This document shows positions 53,185 through 63,800 of a stretch of DNA of 64,000 nucleotides, piece by piece. Below the pieces are notes generated by a model, which was not told the DNA's origin, ran no database searches, and saw nothing but the letters and a program-made list of their open reading frames with translations. Numbering within the stretch: position 1 is the stretch's first letter; each line of letters begins with the position of its first letter. Source of the DNA: UBA1672 sp050633325 (GTDB taxonomy: Bacteria; Pseudomonadota; Alphaproteobacteria; Micavibrionales; Micavibrionaceae); the NCBI GenBank assembly GCA_050633325.1, contig JBOEGH010000002.1, forward strand, positions 124,001 through 188,000, written 5' to 3'. Made by a program: the position numbers and the translations under genes.

Positions 53185-53928
53185 ATGACAATTAATTGGT
53201 CTGTTAATACTCATGAACATCTTGCCTCAACGCAAGACACCCTTAAGGAAATGGTTGCGGTTAAAGGTGCTGATTCGATATCAGAAGGCACTGTAATTCA
53301 TGCTATACAACAAGATAGTGGCCGCGGTCGTCATGGTCGAGTATGGGAAAGTGAATTAGGGAATCTAACATTTTCATTTATTATAAAACCTAATTGCGAT
53401 ATCAGTAACATAGGGCAAATCGCAATTTTATGTGGTCTATCCATTTCTAATGCGGTTGAGGAAACTATATCTGAAAATGATAAATGCGTTTTGAAGTGGC
53501 CCAATGATATATTAATTAACGACCGTAAGTGCAGCGGTATTTTGATAGATGCAGCACCAGCTGAGCATAACAAAGTCCCATATTTTATTATAGGTGTTGG
53601 AATTAATGTTACTTCTTCACCTTTAGCCGAGGCAACATGCCTAAAAAATCATACAGATGATATAATTGACCCTGAAAAATTTATGAAGGACGTGTTATCC
53701 TCTTTTTCTGATATTTATACGCAATGGAAATCTGATGGATTTGATGATGTAAGTTCGAGATGGATTGAGAAAACGTATGATATTGGCCGTGAGGTCTCTG
53801 TTAAAATAGGCAGTAATCATGTTAAAGGGTACTTTCACTCTATTGACACATACGGCAATTTAGTAATTATTCGTGCTAAGGATGATAAGAAAATAAAAAT
53901 AACCTCAGGTGAGGTGTTTTTACTATGA
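53185..53928 (+). CDS. birA: Biotin-[acetyl-CoA-carboxylase] ligase
   Basis: 247 residues. It activates biotin to biotinyl-AMP and attaches it to carboxyl carrier protein. The catalytic core shows DSGRGRHGRVW (about residues 50-60), KWPNDILIN (about 103-111), and GILIDAA with IGVGINV, followed by a small C-terminal SH3-like domain. There is no N-terminal helix-turn-helix, so it is the monofunctional type and not a transcriptional repressor. It sits between nuoN and coaX. Confidence 0.94.
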   Translation: MTINWSVNTHEHLASTQDTLKEMVAVKGADSISEGTVIHAIQQDSGRGRHGRVWESELGNLTFSFIIKPNCDISNIGQIAILCGLSISNAVEETISENDKCVLKWPNDILINDRKCSGILIDAAPAEHNKVPYFIIGVGINVTSSPLAEATCLKNHTDDIIDPEKFMKDVLSSFSDIYTQWKSDGFDDVSSRWIEKTYDIGREVSVKIGSNHVKGYFHSIDTYGNLVIIRAKDDKKIKITSGEVFLL

Positions 53929-53964
53929 TAAGATTACTCTTTGTACAATAAAAAGGATGCACCA

Positions 53965-54735
53965 ATGTTACTAGCCATTGATGTTGGAAATACAAATACT
54001 GTTTTTGCATTGTTTAATGATGATGTTTTATGCCATTCGTGGCGTTGCGCAACAGAATCATCACGTTCTGTTGATGAATATGCGGTCTTCTTAAAGCAAT
54101 TATTTGATTTAGAAGACATTAATCGTGATGATATCAATGATGTCATAATAAGTTCAGTAGTACCTGATACAGATTTTCATCTGACAGAGCTGTGCAAGAA
54201 GTCATTTAATACCGATCCGTTGTTCGTTAGTGCATCCTTATCCAAAATAAAAACGGATCTGGAGCAGCCAAACGAAATAGGGGCAGATAGATTGGCAAGT
54301 GCGGTCGCGGTTGTTGCGCATTATAAATTACCCGCAGTTGTTATAGATTTTGGTACTGCTACGACTTTTGATGTAATTGATGAGGCTGGGGTTTATAAGG
54401 GTGGCATTATATCTCCTGGGGTTCGTTTATCAGTAGAGGCATTGACTTCTCGGGCTGCGAAACTACCTAAGATAAAAATTGAAAAGCCTGATAAAATTAT
54501 TGGTAAAAACACTTTGCAGGCAATGCAATCAGGTATGTATTGGGGGTATATCGGTGTAATAGACACAATTATTGATAAGATTAAACATGAGCTGGGAAGC
54601 GATGTTTTTGTTATTGCCACGGGCGGTTTAGCACCCTTATATGCTGAGAGCACAGATAATATCAACGACGTTGATGGTGACCTGATTCTGAAGGGGTTAT
54701 TGGAAATGTATAAAGAAGACAAAAAAAATGCGTAA
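53965..54735 (+). CDS. coaX: Type III pantothenate kinase
   Basis: 256 residues from ATG 53965, with AAAAGGA nine bases upstream; a TTG at 53941 is in frame but less likely. CoaX phosphorylates pantothenate in the first step of coenzyme A synthesis and is not inhibited by CoA. The N-terminal phosphate-binding motif LAIDVGNTNTVFAL (residues 3-16), the GADRLASAVA motif (about 107) and IDFGTATTFDVI (about 130), then GGIISPG, are typical. The end overlaps the rnj start by eight bases. Confidence 0.95.
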   Translation: MLLAIDVGNTNTVFALFNDDVLCHSWRCATESSRSVDEYAVFLKQLFDLEDINRDDINDVIISSVVPDTDFHLTELCKKSFNTDPLFVSASLSKIKTDLEQPNEIGADRLASAVAVVAHYKLPAVVIDFGTATTFDVIDEAGVYKGGIISPGVRLSVEALTSRAAKLPKIKIEKPDKIIGKNTLQAMQSGMYWGYIGVIDTIIDKIKHELGSDVFVIATGGLAPLYAESTDNINDVDGDLILKGLLEMYKEDKKNA

Positions 54736-56401
54736 AATTTTTAAAAACAATGAATTCTATTTTGTTCCATTGGGGGGAAGCGAGGAGTTCGGCGCTAACT
54801 TTAATCTATATGTTTGTGATGATGAGTATTTGGTTGTTGATTGCGGTATAGGTTTTGCTGATGATCGTTATCCTGGCATAGACCTGCTTTTGCCTGATCC
54901 TTCTTTTGTCTCAGATAATAAGGATAAATTGGCAGGGATTATCATCACTCATGCACATGAGGATCATATCGGAGCGGTTGCCCATCTTTGGGACAGAATG
55001 CAATGCCCGATCTATACCACTGAATTTACAGCGAATGTATTGCGTAATAAGTTGGATCAAGAAGGTGTTAAGGGTGCTCCTATACATATAGTTAACCAAG
55101 ATGATATCGCAAACATAGGATCATCATTTTGTGTTGAATTTATTCCTGTCTCACATTCTGTTCCGGAAAGCTCGGCTTTATTGATTAAAACCAAACACGG
55201 TAATGTATTGCATAGCGGTGATTGGAATTTAGATCCTGCACCTGTTGTGGGGCGAAAAACTGAAGAAAGCCGTTTTCGAGAAATAGGCGAGCAGGGGGTT
55301 ATGGCTTATGTTGGTGATTCCACAAACGCACAGGTAAATGGTTATTCAGGATCAGAAGCAGATGTAGCAAAAGGATTGGCCGAAGAGTTCAAACTTTGCA
55401 AAGGTAAGATTGCGATAACAATGTTTGCCTCTAATATTGGAAGACTTGTTAGCATAGCAAAAGCGGCAAAGGAGGCAGGGCGCAGTGTTGCTATTATAGG
55501 GCGTTCGCTACACAGGATGACTGGCGCAGCCAGAGATTGCGGATATATGGATGATGTGGCTGATTTTGTGTCAGAAGATGAATTGGAATATATCTCAGAT
55601 GATAATGTGGTTTTGGTTCTTACAGGCTCTCAGGGTGAGCATAGAGCGGCCCTTGCCAGAGTTGCACGTGGCGATCATAGATCGGTTAAATTAAATCGTG
55701 GAGATACTGTTATATTTTCGTCGCGATCTATTCCGGGTAATGAGCGTACAATAAATACAGTTAAAAATAACCTGAGCGCAGGAGGTGTAAATATTGTAAC
55801 GCCAAACGACACAAGTAATATTATACATGTATCAGGCCATCCTTGTCGTGATGAAATAAGCTCAATGTTACAATGGGTACGGCCAAATTGCGTTATACCT
55901 GTACATGGAGAACGACAACAATTGGATGCTCAGGCATCTTTGGCAAAAGAATGTCAGGTGAACCAGATTTTAGTCCCTAATAATGGTTCAGTGATCCGTC
56001 TTGCGTCTGATAGTTCGGAAATTGTAGATCACGTAGAAACCGCACTATTAGCCGTTGATCAGCGCAGAATAATTCCCGCGACCCATCAATCAATTACTGC
56101 GAGACGCAAATTGCAATATTCAGGCGCGGTTCATGCGTCACTGGTTTTAGATGGTGATTTACGTCTGCTAGGTAAGATGAAAATAGATACTGTTGGCCTT
56201 ACTTGTAAGCGCAATGATGATTGTATCGCGCAAGAGTTGGAAGACAACATTTTAGATACCTTAGACAGCCTTGATATAGATATTGTGTTAGACGAGAATG
56301 AGATATCCCGTAAAGTTATGAGCTCCTTACGCAAATATGTGCAAGATATGCTAGGGTTACGCCCTAAAACAACGGTTCATGTAACCTTGCTAGACATTTA
56401 A
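54728..56401 (+). CDS. rnj: Ribonuclease J
   Basis: 557 residues. RNase J is a metallo-beta-lactamase fold enzyme with 5'-3' exonuclease and endonuclease activity on RNA, used in mRNA decay and rRNA maturation. The metal-binding motif ITHAHEDHIGAVAHL (about residues 73-87), LHSGDWNLDP (about 161), and a beta-CASP region with SGHPCRDEI and PVHGERQQLDA (about 376-395) are intact. The gene follows coaX and precedes a DUF1467 gene, the usual alphaproteobacterial order. Confidence 0.95.
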   Translation: MRKIFKNNEFYFVPLGGSEEFGANFNLYVCDDEYLVVDCGIGFADDRYPGIDLLLPDPSFVSDNKDKLAGIIITHAHEDHIGAVAHLWDRMQCPIYTTEFTANVLRNKLDQEGVKGAPIHIVNQDDIANIGSSFCVEFIPVSHSVPESSALLIKTKHGNVLHSGDWNLDPAPVVGRKTEESRFREIGEQGVMAYVGDSTNAQVNGYSGSEADVAKGLAEEFKLCKGKIAITMFASNIGRLVSIAKAAKEAGRSVAIIGRSLHRMTGAARDCGYMDDVADFVSEDELEYISDDNVVLVLTGSQGEHRAALARVARGDHRSVKLNRGDTVIFSSRSIPGNERTINTVKNNLSAGGVNIVTPNDTSNIIHVSGHPCRDEISSMLQWVRPNCVIPVHGERQQLDAQASLAKECQVNQILVPNNGSVIRLASDSSEIVDHVETALLAVDQRRIIPATHQSITARRKLQYSGAVHASLVLDGDLRLLGKMKIDTVGLTCKRNDDCIAQELEDNILDTLDSLDIDIVLDENEISRKVMSSLRKYVQDMLGLRPKTTVHVTLLDI

Positions 56402-56410
56402 GGAGTAATA

Positions 56411-56671
56411 ATGAACCCTGTATCAGCATTTGTTGTATTCGTTATGGTTTGGTGGAGTGTTTTGTTCTGCGTACTTCCTATTGGGTTATCAACAACGTAT
56501 GAAAATACCGATGAAGGCGAAGAAAACAGCGCCCCAGGTGCACCAAAAACAATAGATATGAAAAAAAAGGTTGTTATTACAACAGTTGTTTCTGTGTTGC
56601 TGTGGGGTATTATTTGTTTTGTTATAGAAACTGAAATTATCGATTTTAGAACGTGGGCTTTGCAAAATTGA
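56411..56671 (+). CDS. DUF1467 family membrane protein
   Basis: 86 residues with two transmembrane helices (about residues 6-26 and 54-76) and an acidic loop with YENTDEGEEN between them. Length, topology and the position between rnj and proS match the DUF1467 family of alphaproteobacteria. The function is unknown. AAGGAG lies in front of the ATG. Confidence 0.8.
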   Translation: MNPVSAFVVFVMVWWSVLFCVLPIGLSTTYENTDEGEENSAPGAPKTIDMKKKVVITTVVSVLLWGIICFVIETEIIDFRTWALQN

Positions 56672-56692
56672 GCAATTTATAAGGTGTGTTTA

Positions 56693-57196
56693 ATGATGCG
56701 TTTATTACTAAATATATTGTTTGTTTTCATATGTTATTCCAATGCATATGCATCAGGTGAAAATGATATAGTTGCCATTTGTGGTAAATTAAAAGACCTT
56801 AAAAATGGTGTATCTTATGTCCCAAACATAGATGTGTACGGAAACCCTGTAACTCCCGCAGACGTTAGTAACGCCAAATCTAATTTTGTAAATGATCCGG
56901 TAATTATACCAATAGAAATTGATTTGCTGGATCGTCTTAACCTAAGTTTGCCCACAGAAATATCGTTAAAGCCAACAGTCGCCAGTCTGCATATATATAA
57001 AGATGGGCAAGTTAAATATAACGGTGAAGATGTGACAGGTCGTGCTCTATCTTTATGCAAAAGTAAGCAAGAAATAACTAATATTCCTCAATCAGAGCAT
57101 AGACAGAACGCACACAATCCCTTACCCTCTAGCGACAAAATTGAAGGGCAGTATCCGGGTGATGTGAAACCGAATACTCCACGTTATAATGAATAA
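56693..57196 (+). CDS. Small secreted protein of unknown function
   Basis: About 167 residues from ATG 56693, with ATAAGG nine bases upstream; a GTG at 56684 adds three residues. The signal peptide (about residues 3-20, ending YASG) is followed by a beta-rich domain with SLHIYKDGQVKYNGEDV (about 98-114) and two cysteines that may be bridged. The C-terminal 40 residues are Pro/Asn/Ser-rich and look disordered. No family is recognised. Its size, layout and cysteines resemble the secreted protein at 2384, but I see no convincing homology between them. Confidence 0.55.
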   Translation: MMRLLLNILFVFICYSNAYASGENDIVAICGKLKDLKNGVSYVPNIDVYGNPVTPADVSNAKSNFVNDPVIIPIEIDLLDRLNLSLPTEISLKPTVASLHIYKDGQVKYNGEDVTGRALSLCKSKQEITNIPQSEHRQNAHNPLPSSDKIEGQYPGDVKPNTPRYNE

Positions 57197-57217
57197 GTCT
57201 ACGGAGTACATAATATT

Positions 57218-58666
57218 ATGGGTAAGAAACAACGCACCGCAATAACCCCAACGCGCTCGGAAGATTTTCCAGAGTGGTATCAGCAGGTAATTAAAGCCGC
57301 GGACATGGCCGAAAATTCACCTGTGCGTGGTTGCATGATAATAAAGCCATATGGTTTTGCTTTGTGGGAAAATATGCAAAATATTTTTGATGTGTGGCTT
57401 AAGGACTATGGGGTTCAAAATGCCAGTTTTCCATTATTGATACCTTTGTCTTTCCTTGAAAAAGAGGCAGAGCACATTGATGGCTTTGCCAAGGAATGTG
57501 CGGTTGTAACTCACCACAGATTAGAGGCAAGCGAAGATGGCCTAACCCCTGCAGGTAAACTGGAAGAGCCCTATGTAATTCGCCCGACCTCTGAAACCAT
57601 TATCGGCGATTCTATGTCCCGTTGGATACAGTCATATCGTGATTTGCCAATGAAGTTGAACCAATGGGGTAATGTTATGCGTTGGGAAATGCGTACACGT
57701 TTATTCTTGCGTACGTCTGAATTTTTCTGGCATGAGGGGCATAACGCCTTTGAAACACCAGAAGAGGCCAAAGACGATTGTTTGACGATATTAGGTATGT
57801 ATGAAAAATTCTTTGAAGAGTATCTGGCATTCTCTGGTTTTACTGGTATCAAAACACCGGATGAACGTTTTCCCGGTGCATTAGAGACATACGCATTCGA
57901 AGCTGTTATGCAAGATGGTAAGGCCTTGCAAGCTGCAACAACGCACGATTTGGGGCAAACCTTCTCACGTAGCTGTAATATTTCATTCCAAGGTCGTGAA
58001 GGCTCAGAACAACTCGCCCACACAACAAGTTGGGCATTCTCTACACGCGCAATTGGTGGCATGATCATGATTCATGGTGACGATGATGGTATGATAATGC
58101 CACCACGTATCGCTCCTCAACAGGTAATAATATTACCCTTTATTAAGGATAAGTCAGCTGAAGACGAAATATATGATTATGCGCAGGAATTTGCAGATAA
58201 GTTAAAGGCAAAAGGCGTGCGTGTTCATATTGATAAACGTGATATGCGCAGTTCTGATAAAATGTGGGATGCTGTAAAGAAGGGTGTTCCGGTTCGTGTT
58301 GAAATTGGTGGACGTGAAGTGGAAAACGGTGAGGTATCATATGTGCGTCGTGATATCGGTCGTGATTCAAAAGAGACCCTGTCTGTTGATGCGTTCTTAG
58401 AAAAACTTCCTACTGTTCTTGATGATATTCATGATGCAATGCTTGCACGTTCTAAGGCATTCAGAGATGAGCACACAATTGATGGTGAAAGCATAAAAGA
58501 TATTGATGACTTCTTTGCCGCTGATCGTATTGGACTTGTTAAAGTTCCGGTAAGTTTACTGGAAGATGCGGAATTAGAAGGTGTGATGAAAAAGCATTCA
58601 TTATCCACTCGTTGTATGCCGTTCGCTGATGATGGCAAAAAGGTGCTGATTGGAAAGGCGTATTAA
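57218..58666 (+). CDS. proS: Prolyl-tRNA synthetase, archaeal/Thermus type
   Basis: 482 residues. It charges tRNA-Pro. The sequence fits the archaeal/eukaryotic-type ProRS also found in Thermus and some other bacteria. PVRGCMIIKPYGFALWENMQ lies near residue 36 and VIRPTSETIIGDSMSRWI near 115. GNVMRWEMRTRLFLRTSEFFWHEGH follows near 148, then HTTSWAFSTRAIGGMIMIHGDD. The C-terminus ends in the conserved tyrosine (GKAY) that reaches the active site in that type. The zinc cysteines of the C-terminal domain are missing; only one Cys is left near the end. Alphaproteobacteria normally have the bacterial type of about 440 residues, yet the gene occupies the usual position before lolC. Confidence 0.94.
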   Translation: MGKKQRTAITPTRSEDFPEWYQQVIKAADMAENSPVRGCMIIKPYGFALWENMQNIFDVWLKDYGVQNASFPLLIPLSFLEKEAEHIDGFAKECAVVTHHRLEASEDGLTPAGKLEEPYVIRPTSETIIGDSMSRWIQSYRDLPMKLNQWGNVMRWEMRTRLFLRTSEFFWHEGHNAFETPEEAKDDCLTILGMYEKFFEEYLAFSGFTGIKTPDERFPGALETYAFEAVMQDGKALQAATTHDLGQTFSRSCNISFQGREGSEQLAHTTSWAFSTRAIGGMIMIHGDDDGMIMPPRIAPQQVIILPFIKDKSAEDEIYDYAQEFADKLKAKGVRVHIDKRDMRSSDKMWDAVKKGVPVRVEIGGREVENGEVSYVRRDIGRDSKETLSVDAFLEKLPTVLDDIHDAMLARSKAFRDEHTIDGESIKDIDDFFAADRIGLVKVPVSLLEDAELEGVMKKHSLSTRCMPFADDGKKVLIGKAY

Positions 58667-58670
58667 CTTT

Positions 58671-59912
58671 ATGATATCTAAATTCGAACGTACCGTTGCA
58701 TGGCGTTATTTACGCTCTAAAAAGGCTGAAGGCTTTGTGTCTGTTATTGCCGGGTTTTCGTTCGCGGGTATTATGTTGGGTGTTGCAACACTAATTATTG
58801 TGATGAGTGTTATGAACGGCTTCAGACAAGAGTTGTTTAGCCGTATATTGGGTCTTGGCGGTCATATGAACGCCTATTCACAAGCGGGTGAATTATACGA
58901 TTATATGTCTTTGGCTGAATCTATAAAATCTGTGCCGGGTGTCGCGTCAGTAACCCCGGTGATTGAGGGGCAGACATTGCTGTCTTACCACTCATCTGCA
59001 AGTGGTGTTATGGTTCGTGGATTGTCTCAGGCTGATTTTGCATCACGTGATGTCCTATTTAATAGCATTAGACAAGGTGACATAGAGAACTTCAGAGGTT
59101 TTAAAATTGCTATTGGTTCTGTTTTGGCAAAGCGTTTGCACATTAATATAGGCGACAAGATAACACTTACCTCACCAAAGCTAAAAAGCACACCGTTTGG
59201 TACTGTTCCGGTTCAAAGGTCGTTTGAGGTTGGTATTATATTTGATGTTGAAATGTATGAGTACAATAATGGCTTTGTCTTTATGCCATTACCCGCAGCA
59301 CAAAAATTCTTTCAATTTAAAGATAGCGTAAGTGCAATTGAAATATTTTTAAGTCAACCTGATCGTATAGATGAAATCAGGCGTGCTGTGGAGATAGAGC
59401 TTAATGGCCGTGCAGGGACATATGATTGGCGTGATATGAATAAAAGCTTCTTCAATGCGCTTGAGGTGGAGCGTAACGTAATGTTTCTCATACTTAGCAT
59501 GATAATAATTGTTGCGGCATTTAACATTATTTCATCCATGATTATGCTGGTTAAGGATAAGGGGCATGATATTGCGATTATGCGCACTATGGGTGCAACG
59601 CGTGGTAATATGATGCGAATTTTTATGCTTACAGGCGCCAGTATAGGTTTTATAGGCACAACATTAGGTGCTGCTTTGGGTATTGCTTTTGCGCTTAATA
59701 TAGAAACTGTTCGTAAGGTGATTGAGGGGCTTACCGGCACTGTACTTTGGGATGAGGAAATTAGGTTTTTATCTGAAATACCCGCGGAACTTGATTGGAA
59801 CGAAGTGTCAACAGTGGTTCTGATGGCGTTTGCCTTGTCAATTTTTGCAACTATTTACCCTGCATGGCGCGCGGCTCGTTTAGATCCGGTAGAAGCGTTG
59901 CGCTATGAATAG
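58671..59912 (+). CDS. lolC: Lipoprotein-releasing ABC transporter permease (LolC/LolE/LolF type)
   Basis: 413 residues from ATG 58671; an in-frame TTG at 58650 lies inside proS. The protein extracts lipoproteins from the inner membrane for the LolA carrier. Four transmembrane helices: one near residue 22-47 and three in the FtsX-type C-terminal domain (about 270-400). The N-terminal VAWRYLRSKKAEGF and the FtsX motif IAIMRTMGATRGNMMRIF (about 303-320), then YPAWRAARLDPVEALRYE, are typical. Only one permease gene is present, as usual in alphaproteobacteria. lolD follows. Confidence 0.94.
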   Translation: MISKFERTVAWRYLRSKKAEGFVSVIAGFSFAGIMLGVATLIIVMSVMNGFRQELFSRILGLGGHMNAYSQAGELYDYMSLAESIKSVPGVASVTPVIEGQTLLSYHSSASGVMVRGLSQADFASRDVLFNSIRQGDIENFRGFKIAIGSVLAKRLHINIGDKITLTSPKLKSTPFGTVPVQRSFEVGIIFDVEMYEYNNGFVFMPLPAAQKFFQFKDSVSAIEIFLSQPDRIDEIRRAVEIELNGRAGTYDWRDMNKSFFNALEVERNVMFLILSMIIIVAAFNIISSMIMLVKDKGHDIAIMRTMGATRGNMMRIFMLTGASIGFIGTTLGAALGIAFALNIETVRKVIEGLTGTVLWDEEIRFLSEIPAELDWNEVSTVVLMAFALSIFATIYPAWRAARLDPVEALRYE

Positions 59913-59948
59913 CTATTGTGATAACAAAGAGCAATGGAGATGAGGTTA

Positions 59949-60824
59949 ATGGATACTTTTAAAAAATACAGTTTTCCGGACGCTGACGCTGCTTCTGAAA
60001 ATGATGATTATTTTACTCCTGTTCCTGAAGACTACGATGATGACGCTACGTTCATTGATGATGATATTTTGGATGATCACATCGATGAAGACGATATTGG
60101 TGATCTGACAGAGGATATTCAAAATGAAGAAGATATGCGCGCAGAAGGAAATTTGTTACTTTTAGTGCGAAGCCTAAACAAAGATTATATTCAAGGTTCT
60201 AATAAGCTTAAAATCCTAAATAATGTTGACCTTCGTTTGTATTCAGGTGAAATTTCCGCACTTATTGGGCCAAGTGGTTCAGGTAAATCAACATTATTAC
60301 AAATATTAGGACTTCTGGATGCGCCAACATCTGGAAAAATTATGATTGGTGAGCGTGATATATCCAGTTTGCGTGATAAGGCGCGAACAAAATTGCGTAA
60401 TGAATATATTGGTTTTGTTTATCAGTTCCATCATCTTCTGCCTGAGTTCAGTGCATTAGAAAATGTTGCATTACCGCAAATAATATCAGGTGTTAAGAAG
60501 AAAGATGCAGAAGATAAGGCCGCAGATCTATTAGAGCAATTGGGTTTAGACCATCGATTAAAACACCGTCCAGCGACTTTATCAGGTGGAGAGCAGCAAC
60601 GTGTTGCAATTGCAAGAGCGTTAATTAACGATCCTTATCTGTTATTCGCCGATGAACCAACAGGAAACCTTGACCCGGAAACATCAGAAGAAGTATTTGA
60701 AATACTTTTAAAACAAGTTAGAAACCGCGGTATTGGTGCGTTGATTGCCACTCATAATATGGAGCTGGCCAACGAGATGGATAGAGTGTTGGAAGTTAAA
60801 TCTGGAAGAGTTCTTCCTTACTGA
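59949..60824 (+). CDS. lolD: Lipoprotein-releasing ABC transporter ATPase with acidic N-terminal extension
   Basis: About 291 residues from ATG 59949 (GGAG eight bases upstream); ATG 59934 adds five. LolD powers the LolCDE exporter. ATPase motifs: Walker A GPSGSGKST (about residue 109), Q-loop YQFHHLLPEF, signature LSGGEQQRVAIARAL (about 213), Walker B YLLFADEPTGN and the switch histidine in ATHN. The usual protein has about 230 residues. Here the first 70 are extra and very rich in Asp and Glu (for instance EDYDDDATFIDDDILDDH). This part is in frame, without stops or repeats. Confidence 0.93.
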   Translation: MDTFKKYSFPDADAASENDDYFTPVPEDYDDDATFIDDDILDDHIDEDDIGDLTEDIQNEEDMRAEGNLLLLVRSLNKDYIQGSNKLKILNNVDLRLYSGEISALIGPSGSGKSTLLQILGLLDAPTSGKIMIGERDISSLRDKARTKLRNEYIGFVYQFHHLLPEFSALENVALPQIISGVKKKDAEDKAADLLEQLGLDHRLKHRPATLSGGEQQRVAIARALINDPYLLFADEPTGNLDPETSEEVFEILLKQVRNRGIGALIATHNMELANEMDRVLEVKSGRVLPY

Positions 60825-60869
60825 TTTTTATCGTAGATATTACACTATTATTTCTGCTAATCTCCACTC

Positions 60870-63800
60870 ATGAAACAACAATTTGTGCATCTCCATTTGC
60901 ACTCTGCTTATTCTTTGGCGGAGGGCGCAATTAAGATCGGTGATCTTATAAAACTTTGCTCTGCGCAATCTATGCCAGCGGTCGCTGTTACTGATACAAA
61001 CAACCTTTTCGGCGCTATGGAGTTTGCGTTAAGTGCATCAAAGGCAGGTGTGCAACCAATATTCGGGTGTCAGGTTAGTGTTGGAAATGATGAGCATCAA
61101 TTGGTACTGCTCGCGCAAAGTGAGGTTGGATACAAGAATCTTTGTAAAATTGTTAGTTCTTCATATATCAATGATAATGAAAATGTAGAAGTGACAACAA
61201 CTCATGAAATTTTGGAAACACATTCTGATGGCATAATATGTTTGAGTGGCGGCATGAAAGGTGCCATTGCGCAGGCAGTTTCTCATGGACAGATGGACAA
61301 AGCAGAACAAGAATTACTGCTTTTGAACAGAATATTCAAAGATCATTTCTATATAGAGATACAGCGTCACGGGTTGCCGGAAGAAGATAAGGTTGAAGAT
61401 GAAATTATAGATTTGGCATATACGCATGACATTCCTCTGGTGGCTACAAATGATTGTTATTTCAGGGATATGGGCGCTTATGAAGCTCATGACGCGCTTC
61501 TTTGCATTGCTGATGGCCGTTATATCAGTGAAGAAGACCGAAGAAGAGTCACACCAGAGCATTATTTTAAATCTTCCCGCGAAATGATTGCATTATTCGA
61601 AGATATTCCCGAAGCAATTCAAAACACTGTTGTGATAGCGCAGCGTTGCTCTTATTTACTTAAAACAATTGACCCTATATTGCCGCCTTTTGAGACCGAA
61701 AGTAAACGCCCCGAGAAAGATGAACTTGAGGTTCAGTCAAAAGACGGTTTGGAGTGGCGTCTAAATAAATTTGTTTTCAAAGATGGGATGAGCAATGAAG
61801 AAAAAGAAGAAGCTGCGAAACCTTATTGGGATCGCCTAGATTTTGAGCTTGGTATTATTAACCAAATGGAGTTCCCGGGATACTTCTTAATTTGTTCTGA
61901 TTTTATTAAATGGTCGAAAGAGCACAGCATCCCAGTAGGACCGGGAAGGGGGTCAGGAGCGGGGTCTATAGTTGCATGGTCGTTACAAATTACCGACCTT
62001 GACCCACTGGCTTTAGGTTTGCTGTTTGAGAGGTTCTTGAACCCTGAACGTGTCTCTATGCCGGACTTTGACGTTGATTTTTGTCAAGATAGGCGTGATG
62101 AGGTTATTAAATATGTGCAAGAACGATATGGCCATGACCATGTCGCGCAAATTATCACTTTCGGTAAATTACAGGCACGCGCGGTTGTGCGTGACGTTGG
62201 TCGTGTTTTGCAAATGTCATATGGTCAAGTTGACCGTATTGCCAAAATGATTCCCAATAATCCCGCTGCTCCTATGACGTTGCAAGAGGCATTGAACGCG
62301 GATGCGGATTTACGCGCCGAACGTAAAAAGGATGAAACACAAGGGAAACTCATTGATATCGCACTACAGTTAGAGGGCTTATACCGCCATGCTTCAACGC
62401 ATGCGGCGGGTGTTGTGATTGGTGACAGACCTTTGGATGAGCTAGTGCCACTATATCGTGATGCTCGATCAACCATGCCCGTTACGCAATATAACATGAA
62501 ATATGTTGAACAAGCCGGTCTTGTTAAATTTGACTTTTTGGGGTTGAAAACCATGACAGTGGTTCAACAATCACTTAATATAGTGAAGGAAGAAACAGGT
62601 GTTTGCATTGATGCTCTTGATATACCCCTTGATGATCCTAAGTCATATGAGTTAATGGCTCGTGGTGACACGGTAGGTGTGTTCCAGTTGGAGAGTGCAG
62701 GTATGCGTGACATGTTGCGCAAGGTTAAACCAACAAGGTTTGAAGATATTATTGCTCTTGTTTCATTGTATCGCCCCGGTCCTATGGACAACATTCCAAA
62801 ATATATTAGCGTTAAGGAAGAACGCGAAGAACCAGATTACATGCATCCTGTTTTACAGCCATTTCTTGAGGAAACCTACGGTCTTATGATCTATCAGGAG
62901 CAAGTTATGCAGGCCGCGCAGAGTTTGGCAGGATATACATTGGGTGGTGCGGATTTATTGCGTCGTGCGATGGGTAAAAAGATTGTCGCGGAAATGGATA
63001 ATCAGCGCAAAATGTTTGTAGATGGCGCAAAAGAGCATCATGATGTGCCGGAAAAAATATCTTCTGAAATTTTCGATCAGATCGCTAAGTTTGCCGGATA
63101 TGGTTTTAATAAGTCTCACGCGGCGGCTTATGCGTTAATTGCGTATTGGACGGCGTGGCTGAAAGCTAATCATCCTGTTGAATTCATGGCCGCATCAATG
63201 ACACTGGATTTGGGTAATACTGAAAAACTGAGTGTTTTTAAGCAAGATATTGATAAAATGGGGATGAAGCTTTTAACGCCTGATGTAAATAAATCAAATG
63301 CTGATTTTAAGGTAGAGAATAAATCAGTGCGTTATGCTCTTGCCGCTCTTAAAGGAGTGGGCGAGCAAGCTATGGAGCAAATTATTCACGAACGTGAAGA
63401 AAACGGTCAATACAAAAGTCTTGAAGATTTTGCAAAGCGTTTAGATGCCAAAGGAATGAATAAGCGCCAATTTGAACAGCTGGTATGTGCAGGAGCATTT
63501 GACGGTCTGCATGAAAATCGCGCAGAAATGAGCGGGGCTGCGGACATAATTTTACGCTATGCCCAAAGTTTACAAGAGGAGCGTAGTACAGGACAAGTTA
63601 GCCTATTCGGAGGTGATGACGATGATGCCGGATTGGGTTTGCCTGACTTACCTGAGGAGAAAAATTGGGATCCGCTTGAGAAGTTGGCAAGGGAGTTTAA
63701 GGCCGTTGGCTTTTATCTGTCTGCTCATCCGTTAGATACACGTCAGGCGCAATTTGAACGTATGAAAATTGTATCTCTATCTCATGTTGAGGAAGATATA

